Source of the DNA: Azoarcus sp.
GTDB taxonomy: Bacteria; Pseudomonadota; Gammaproteobacteria; Burkholderiales; Rhodocyclaceae
NCBI GenBank assembly: GCA_013911595.1
Contig: JACESY010000009.1
Coordinates: forward strand, 1-36,851
Reading direction: 5' to 3'
DNA length: 36,851 nt
In this document: one piece after another, positions 32,502-36,851 of the stretch
Layout of the letters: each line of letters starts with the position of its first letter
Numbering within the stretch: the first letter of the stretch is position 1
Notes under the pieces: generated by a model
Databases searched by the model: none
What the model was told of the DNA's origin: nothing
The model's input: only the letters and a program-made list of their open reading frames with translations
Translations under genes and position numbers: made by a program

Positions 32502-34523
32502 TTACGGAGCGCGTGACGGCTCATGTGCTTTGACCGCCCACGGCACCTCGAGCGTTTCCGGCGGCAAGCCGTCGCACCATCGCCGCCAGACCAGGCGTAT
32601 CGCCGCATCCAGGCAGCGAACCGATTCCTGGGGATCACGCGCGGCCCAGCGCCGCGGCAGATCGGCCCTGAGGCGTTCGAGCTCATCGAGATCGCGGGCC
32701 TTCTCGAGTGCTGTAGCCACGTATTCCGCTTCACTCTCCGCGACCCAGTCCCCCAGCCCGACCGCATGCAGGACGCCGGCTCCGGAACGCTGAGGCAGCA
32801 TGGGTCCGGCGAGGCCGACGATCGGAACGCCCAGGCGAATTGCGTGCTGATTGGTGGTGCCACCGGCATAGGGAAAACAGTCGAGCATCAGGTCGATTTC
32901 CCGATGCATTTCCACGTACTGGTCCATCGGCAGGTAGGGCCGCAGGTCGAGGCGCTCTGCGCCGATGCCGTGAGTCGCGAACTCCGAGCGCACTCGATCG
33001 GCCGTGGATGCGTCGTTCACCGCCCCGATCAGCATGCGCGCATCGGGCATCCGCGCGAGAATCTCACTCCACACGGCGATCGGACGCGCCCCCGTCTTGC
33101 TGGGTCGATTCAGATTGGCGAAGGTAACGAAGCCGTTGCGCCGCGCGGGCAATGGCCCCGGGTCGAAGCCCGAGCCGGCCTCATGCCGGAAAGCGATCGG
33201 CACCGGCAGATAGAGGATCTTCTCGACGAACTGGTCGTCGAGAAGGCCTCGCGGCGCGGCGCCGGCATACATCAGTCGATAGTCCACCGCCGTCAGGCCG
33301 GTCGTACCCGGATAGCCCAGCCAACTGAGCTGCACCGGCGCCGGCTTGCGCGCGAAGACCGGGAGCCGGTTGAGCGCAGTGTGGCCGGATAGGTCGATGA
33401 GCACATCGATGGCGTCACCTTGTATGAGTGCAGCCAGGTTCGCGTCGCTCAGTTCGATCACACGCCGCCACTGCGCAACATGCGCCTTGAGTCGCTCGCT
33501 GGTTTCGTCGTGAACCCGTTGATTGGCGTAGACGTAAACCTCCAGCGACGAATCCCGGAAAGCCTCGAGATACGGCTCGATGAAATGCGCCACTGCATGC
33601 TTGCGCAGATCACCGGAAACGATGCCGACGCGCAGACGGCGATCCGGATCGCGCGCATTTGCATGGCTTGGCCACAACGACTTCAACGGCGTCTCGATCC
33701 TGTCTCCGTAGCTTCGATGCAAGCGTGCCAACTCCTGCGGATCGCCCCCCTCGTCGTGCAGGCGCAGAAAAAGCAGACCACTGAAGGCGTCGGCCGCAGC
33801 AGGATTGAGTTCGAGCGCGCGCTCGTAGCTGTGCACGGCTTCGCGGGTACTGCCGAGAGCAGAGCGAATACGTCCCAGATTGGTGAAGACACGCCAGTCC
33901 GCACGGTCGGCGGCGACGATGTCGACGAGCAGCGCCTCGGCTTCGGGCAAGCGTGCGCAACGCTCCAGCACAACAGCGAGCGTCAGGCTCGCTTCGGCCC
34001 ACCCGGGCGACAGTTCGAGAGCGGCACGCAAATGGGTTTCCGCCTCCTCGACGCGCCCGACGTCAACGAGAGCATTGGCCAGATTCAGGTGCGCCTGCGG
34101 ACTGCGCTCATTCAGATCGAGCGCACGTCGCGCGGCCTTTTCGGCCATGGCGACATCCAGCATACCTCGCGCGGCGGCCGACAGATTCACCCATGCCGAC
34201 ACGGACCCGGGCTGCAGCGCGACCGCCCGCTCGAGGCAACGTCGCGCCTCGTCGAACCGCCCCAACTGCAGGAACGCGAGCCCGAGATTGTCCCAGACGC
34301 TCCCATCGCCGGGCGCTAGCCGGGTCGCCTGCTCCAGCGGCGCACAGGCCTCTTCGGCGCGCGCTCGGCCGAGCAGCGAAACGCCCAACATCTGCCAGGC
34401 CAGCGGATGCGCCGGGACCGCTTGCGTAACGGCCCGCGCAAGCCGTTCGAGTTCGTCCAGTCGGTTTCGGGCGAACAACTGCATCATCGCGTCGATCACG
34501 TCGGCGGTCGATTGTGGCAACAC
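32502..34523 (-). CDS. TPR-containing GT41 glycosyltransferase (OGT/SPINDLY-like)
   Basis: 673 residues. TPR array (about 10-265) with repeats such as GSVWDNLGLAFLQLGRFDEA, PQAHLNLANALVDVGRVEEA and VFTNLGRIRSALGSTREAV. The catalytic GT41 part (about 290-655) has RVGIVSGDLRKHAVAHFIEP, IDLSGHTALNRLPVFARKP, APVQLSWLGYPGTTGL, FANLNRPSKTG and DCFPYAGGTTNQHAIRLG. Relatives add GlcNAc, fucose or glucose to proteins; bacterial substrates are mostly unknown. GTG at 34523 lies only 2 nt after GGAGG, so the TTG at 34520 (5-nt spacing) may be the true start. First gene of the run GT41, short ORF, TPR/GT-C, GT4-GT2. Confidence 0.9.
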   Translation of the reverse strand: MLPQSTADVIDAMMQLFARNRLDELERLARAVTQAVPAHPLAWQMLGVSLLGRARAEEACAPLEQATRLAPGDGSVWDNLGLAFLQLGRFDEARRCLERAVALQPGSVSAWVNLSAAARGMLDVAMAEKAARRALDLNERSPQAHLNLANALVDVGRVEEAETHLRAALELSPGWAEASLTLAVVLERCARLPEAEALLVDIVAADRADWRVFTNLGRIRSALGSTREAVHSYERALELNPAAADAFSGLLFLRLHDEGGDPQELARLHRSYGDRIETPLKSLWPSHANARDPDRRLRVGIVSGDLRKHAVAHFIEPYLEAFRDSSLEVYVYANQRVHDETSERLKAHVAQWRRVIELSDANLAALIQGDAIDVLIDLSGHTALNRLPVFARKPAPVQLSWLGYPGTTGLTAVDYRLMYAGAAPRGLLDDQFVEKILYLPVPIAFRHEAGSGFDPGPLPARRNGFVTFANLNRPSKTGARPIAVWSEILARMPDARMLIGAVNDASTADRVRSEFATHGIGAERLDLRPYLPMDQYVEMHREIDLMLDCFPYAGGTTNQHAIRLGVPIVGLAGPMLPQRSGAGVLHAVGLGDWVAESEAEYVATALEKARDLDELERLRADLPRRWAARDPQESVRCLDAAIRLVWRRWCDGLPPETLEVPWAVKAHEPSRAP

Positions 34524-34725
34524 TGCCTCCGGCTACCCGAATTGCAAGCGTGCATTGTCGCTCTTCTGGCCCGCATCCGGAAATCCGTCGCAACCTGTGG
34601 ACCGGCGTTGCACCGGCGAACTCACCGCGGCATCGGCAAGATTCTCGTTTAACATGACAAGCGGGCCGGCCCTGCCGACGCACCGGGGCTGCGGGCAACT
34701 ACGCGCGACACGAAATGGCGACGTC

Positions 34726-35928
34726 ATGAAGACCCTGCTCCTGCACATCGGTATGCACAAGACCGGGTCGTCTTCGATCCAGGCCTCCCTCGACGGCTTC
34801 GACGACGCAGGCGTGCGATACCTGCGCCTGGGCCATCCGAACCATTCGATCCCGCTCCGGACGTTGTTTGCGGACGACCGCTACGCCTACCATGTTCATA
34901 CTCGGCGCGGCCTGAGCAAGGCTCAGGTCGACCAGCTGGCGGAGCAGTATCAGGCGGCACTGCACAGTGAGATCCGGCTGCCGCACGAGGTCAAGATCAT
35001 CTCGGGAGAGGACATCGCGTTTCTGCCCGAACCTGCCCTATCGCAACTCCGGGACCTTCTCGCACCGCATGTCGACTCGATACGGGTGATGGCCTACGCA
35101 CGACACCCGATCGCGTTCCTCAACTCCGCCTATCAGGAGGTGGTCAAGAACAGCACTGAATCCAAGACACCACCGCTGCCCGACTACCGCAACCGCTTCG
35201 AGAGGTTTTTCCGCGTATTCGGTCGCGAGAATGTCGATATCGCCGATTTCGATCCCCGCAGATTCCCGGATGGCTCAGTGGTACGGGACTTCCTCGTGCG
35301 CGCCGGACTCGGCCACTGCACGCCCTCTGAGAAACGCGCCAACGAGAGCCTGTCCTCGCTCGTCACGCGACTGCTCGTCGCATTCAATCGCCACGGCCCG
35401 CTCGCGAGTGGCGACGAATTGCTGTCAGCCGCCCGCACACGCATGATCGAATCGCTGCGATCGCAGTTCGACGGGCCTGCATTCCGGATGGCCGACGAGC
35501 TGGCCATGCACTGGGTCTCGCGGCCCGACCTGGACTGGCTGGCCAGCGAAACCGGGATCGACTATCGCGACGGCCTGCCCGAACCCGCGAACGATGCCGT
35601 CGAGCGCTTCGAGCAGAGCGTCGACACCATCACACCGGACGAGAACGCCCGCCTGAGGGCATACCTGCAGCATTTTGGCGTGCGTACGCACGCGCACGAG
35701 GACGTGCCCGAAATGCTCTCGCGCCTGTACTACGCGATCCTGCTGCGCACGGTTGTCGAGGCCATCGACGCGAACAAGCTCAAGACGATGGCCTCTAAGT
35801 TTGCGAGCCGCGCCCCGCTTTCACGCGAGGAGAGCGTCTATTTGCTGCAGATCGCACACTGGGTTCGCCCTGGGGACGCCTCGATCGCAAGCCTGATGAA
35901 AACGCTGACCGAGCCGCCTCCCGGCTGA
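34726..35928 (+). CDS. sulfotransferase-like protein
   Basis: 400 residues. The N-terminal P-loop-like PAPS-binding motif is LLLHIGMHKTGSSSIQ (5'-phosphosulfate loop, about residues 4-19). The second motif VMAYARHPIAFLNSAYQEV (about 123-141) matches the 3'-phosphate-binding R-x-P-x4-S block. These are the two PAPS signatures. The C-terminal 150 residues are helical and not recognised. Expected to sulfate a glycan or a related molecule. The ATG at 34726 begins MKTLLLHIG; an open frame upstream to 33880 is antisense to GT41. Divergent from GT41 across 202 bp in which I see no other gene. Confidence 0.78.
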   Translation: MKTLLLHIGMHKTGSSSIQASLDGFDDAGVRYLRLGHPNHSIPLRTLFADDRYAYHVHTRRGLSKAQVDQLAEQYQAALHSEIRLPHEVKIISGEDIAFLPEPALSQLRDLLAPHVDSIRVMAYARHPIAFLNSAYQEVVKNSTESKTPPLPDYRNRFERFFRVFGRENVDIADFDPRRFPDGSVVRDFLVRAGLGHCTPSEKRANESLSSLVTRLLVAFNRHGPLASGDELLSAARTRMIESLRSQFDGPAFRMADELAMHWVSRPDLDWLASETGIDYRDGLPEPANDAVERFEQSVDTITPDENARLRAYLQHFGVRTHAHEDVPEMLSRLYYAILLRTVVEAIDANKLKTMASKFASRAPLSREESVYLLQIAHWVRPGDASIASLMKTLTEPPPG

Positions 35929-35979
35929 CACGCGGCGGCCACGCGCTCTTGGCGATGGGCATCGTCGTAGCGCATCCGC

Positions 35980-35998
35980 GCCCGATCCGGTCTCGGGC
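35980..35998. terminator. possible bidirectional hairpin between convergent genes
   Basis: GCCCGA (35980-35985) and TCGGGC (35993-35998) can pair around a 7-nt loop. The site lies between the ends of the sulfotransferase-like and RgpF-like genes, which converge here. There is no T-run, so it is weak as a rho-independent terminator. Confidence 0.25.
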
Positions 35999-36015
35999 CC
36001 GGACAGAAGTCCGAT

Positions 36016-36771
36016 TCATCGCGTGAGCGTGTCGCTGTCAACGACCCGGAAGCCATCGCAAACGGCGAAGTGTGCGAATGCACGTTCGAGCGTGTGATGC
36101 AATGTGCGGTCGAGCTGACCGGCCTCGCGCTCGAAATCGAGTCTGCCCGGATCGCCGGCGAAAAGCCGCCGAATCGCCCTCGGCCGGAGCCAGAACATGG
36201 TTCCGGCCGGAAAGTGCGACGCCGATCGCGACACCCCGAAATCCGCGCACAAACGATGCATCAGCGCGTCGGTCCCTCCTCCCCATTCGGTCTGATCGAA
36301 CAACTGACCGGCCGAGGCGACCAGACCGACCGTCGGATCCGTATCCAGCGCCTCGAGCAGACGCGCGATACGTTGCGTCGAACCGGCCAGTTCATCGATT
36401 GCATTGCGCCGCCACGATTCGCCCCCACCCAGCATGCGCCCACCGGAATTTTCGTCTTCCAGGTGCGCCGACTTCTTGCTGTGCAGTTTCAACACATATT
36501 CGTAGCGATCGACACCGATGCTGCGCATCACATGGAGAAACGGCAGCACGTCGCGCCCCCGGTTACGCACGCCGACGACGCAGGCATCCGGCCGATCGCG
36601 GCGGATGCGTGCAGCAACGGCCGATCGCAACGCGAACGGCGTACTGACATACAGGTGCACGGGTTCCGGCATGGCCTCGACGACGGCGAGAAAATCCGGC
36701 CACAGCTCGGGAAAGTACAGATGGATGATCACGGCAATGCGCGCCCGAGCGCCGCCTTGCGGAATCGCCAC
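36016..36771 (-). CDS. rhamnan synthesis protein F (RgpF) family protein
   Basis: 251 residues. Conserved blocks of the RgpF/DUF754 family are seen: IAVIIHLYFPELWPDF near the N-terminus, VRNRGRDVLPFL (about 70), YVLKLHSKKSAHLE (about 93), GLVASAGQLF (about 150) and FPAGTMFWLRPRAI (about 188). In streptococci RgpF acts in rhamnose-glucose polysaccharide assembly; many proteobacterial copies occur as domains beside or inside glycosyltransferases. GTG at 36771 is the likely start; the frame is closed by a TGA 45 nt upstream. No Shine-Dalgarno is evident. Upstream sequence to the window edge (36772-36851) shows no feature. Confidence 0.8.
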   Translation of the reverse strand: MAIPQGGARARIAVIIHLYFPELWPDFLAVVEAMPEPVHLYVSTPFALRSAVAARIRRDRPDACVVGVRNRGRDVLPFLHVMRSIGVDRYEYVLKLHSKKSAHLEDENSGGRMLGGGESWRRNAIDELAGSTQRIARLLEALDTDPTVGLVASAGQLFDQTEWGGGTDALMHRLCADFGVSRSASHFPAGTMFWLRPRAIRRLFAGDPGRLDFEREAGQLDRTLHHTLERAFAHFAVCDGFRVVDSDTLTR

Positions 36772-36851
36772 CGGGGCGGTCCGGCGTCGGCGTTGTGGCG
36801 TCTGTGGCTGGAGTCAGCGCGGCGATTCGTCACCAATCGTGGCTCCGAGGT

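Noticed and set aside
33880..34725. Upstream extension of the sulfotransferase-like frame
   Set aside because: It is antisense to the TPR part of GT41 and Ser/Arg-rich; the PAPS loop begins right after ATG 34726.

Overview
The window is GC-rich (roughly 60-67% in most genes, nearer 50% in the middle of the polysaccharide locus). It looks like a chromosomal surface-polysaccharide region of a Gram-negative proteobacterium. Three things support this: exosortase H (XrtH), an ABC-transporter-dependent O-antigen operon (wzm/wzt), and GDP-D-rhamnose genes (manC, gmd, rmd). XrtH is typical of beta- and gammaproteobacteria. No rRNA, tRNA, CRISPR array or intact insertion sequence was seen, so the genus cannot be fixed from this window.

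Layout. (1) 1-2959, minus strand: DUF2304 protein, exosortase H, exosortase-H-associated membrane protein and an OafA-type acyltransferase that runs off the left edge. (2) 3399-5167, plus strand: a lone exporter-type ABC transporter preceded by a 9-codon mini-ORF with a strong ribosome binding site. (3) 5278-8468, minus strand: an S74 (endosialidase-chaperone) protein and a secreted subtilisin-like protease. (4) 8550-25176, minus strand: a 12-gene O-polysaccharide operon whose order from the promoter side is manC, wzm, wzt, methyltransferase with coiled coil, triple glycosyltransferase, GT2, methyltransferase, flippase-like protein, GT-C protein, gmd, rmd, GT4. Nearly every junction overlaps by 1-4 nt. 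(5) 25283-28537: two RelE-superfamily toxin-antitoxin modules on either side of a beta-CASP metallo-beta-lactamase nuclease, with a shared 24-bp repeat next to both antitoxins. (6) 28525-36771: a second glycan cluster with a GT4-GT2 fusion, a TPR/GT-C membrane protein, a TPR-GT41 transferase, a divergent sulfotransferase-like gene and an RgpF-like protein.

How the genes fit together (inference). ManC, Gmd and Rmd would make GDP-D-rhamnose. The triple GT and the single GT4 would build a D-rhamnose-containing chain on undecaprenyl-PP. The methyltransferase carrying an Ala-rich coiled coil resembles the WbdD class of chain terminators and rulers. Wzt with a C-terminal carbohydrate-binding domain, together with Wzm, would export the finished chain. 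The GT2, flippase-like and GT-C trio resembles a Gtr/Gml-type periplasmic side-branch module. Gene content recalls the Pseudomonas aeruginosa common polysaccharide antigen (A-band) locus.

The most interesting points are five perfect 21-bp repeats encoding the presumed chain-length coil, the side-branch module embedded in an ABC-type operon, two short SD-led ORFs that couple to membrane-protein genes by ATGA overlap, and the nuclease bracketed by toxin-antitoxin modules.
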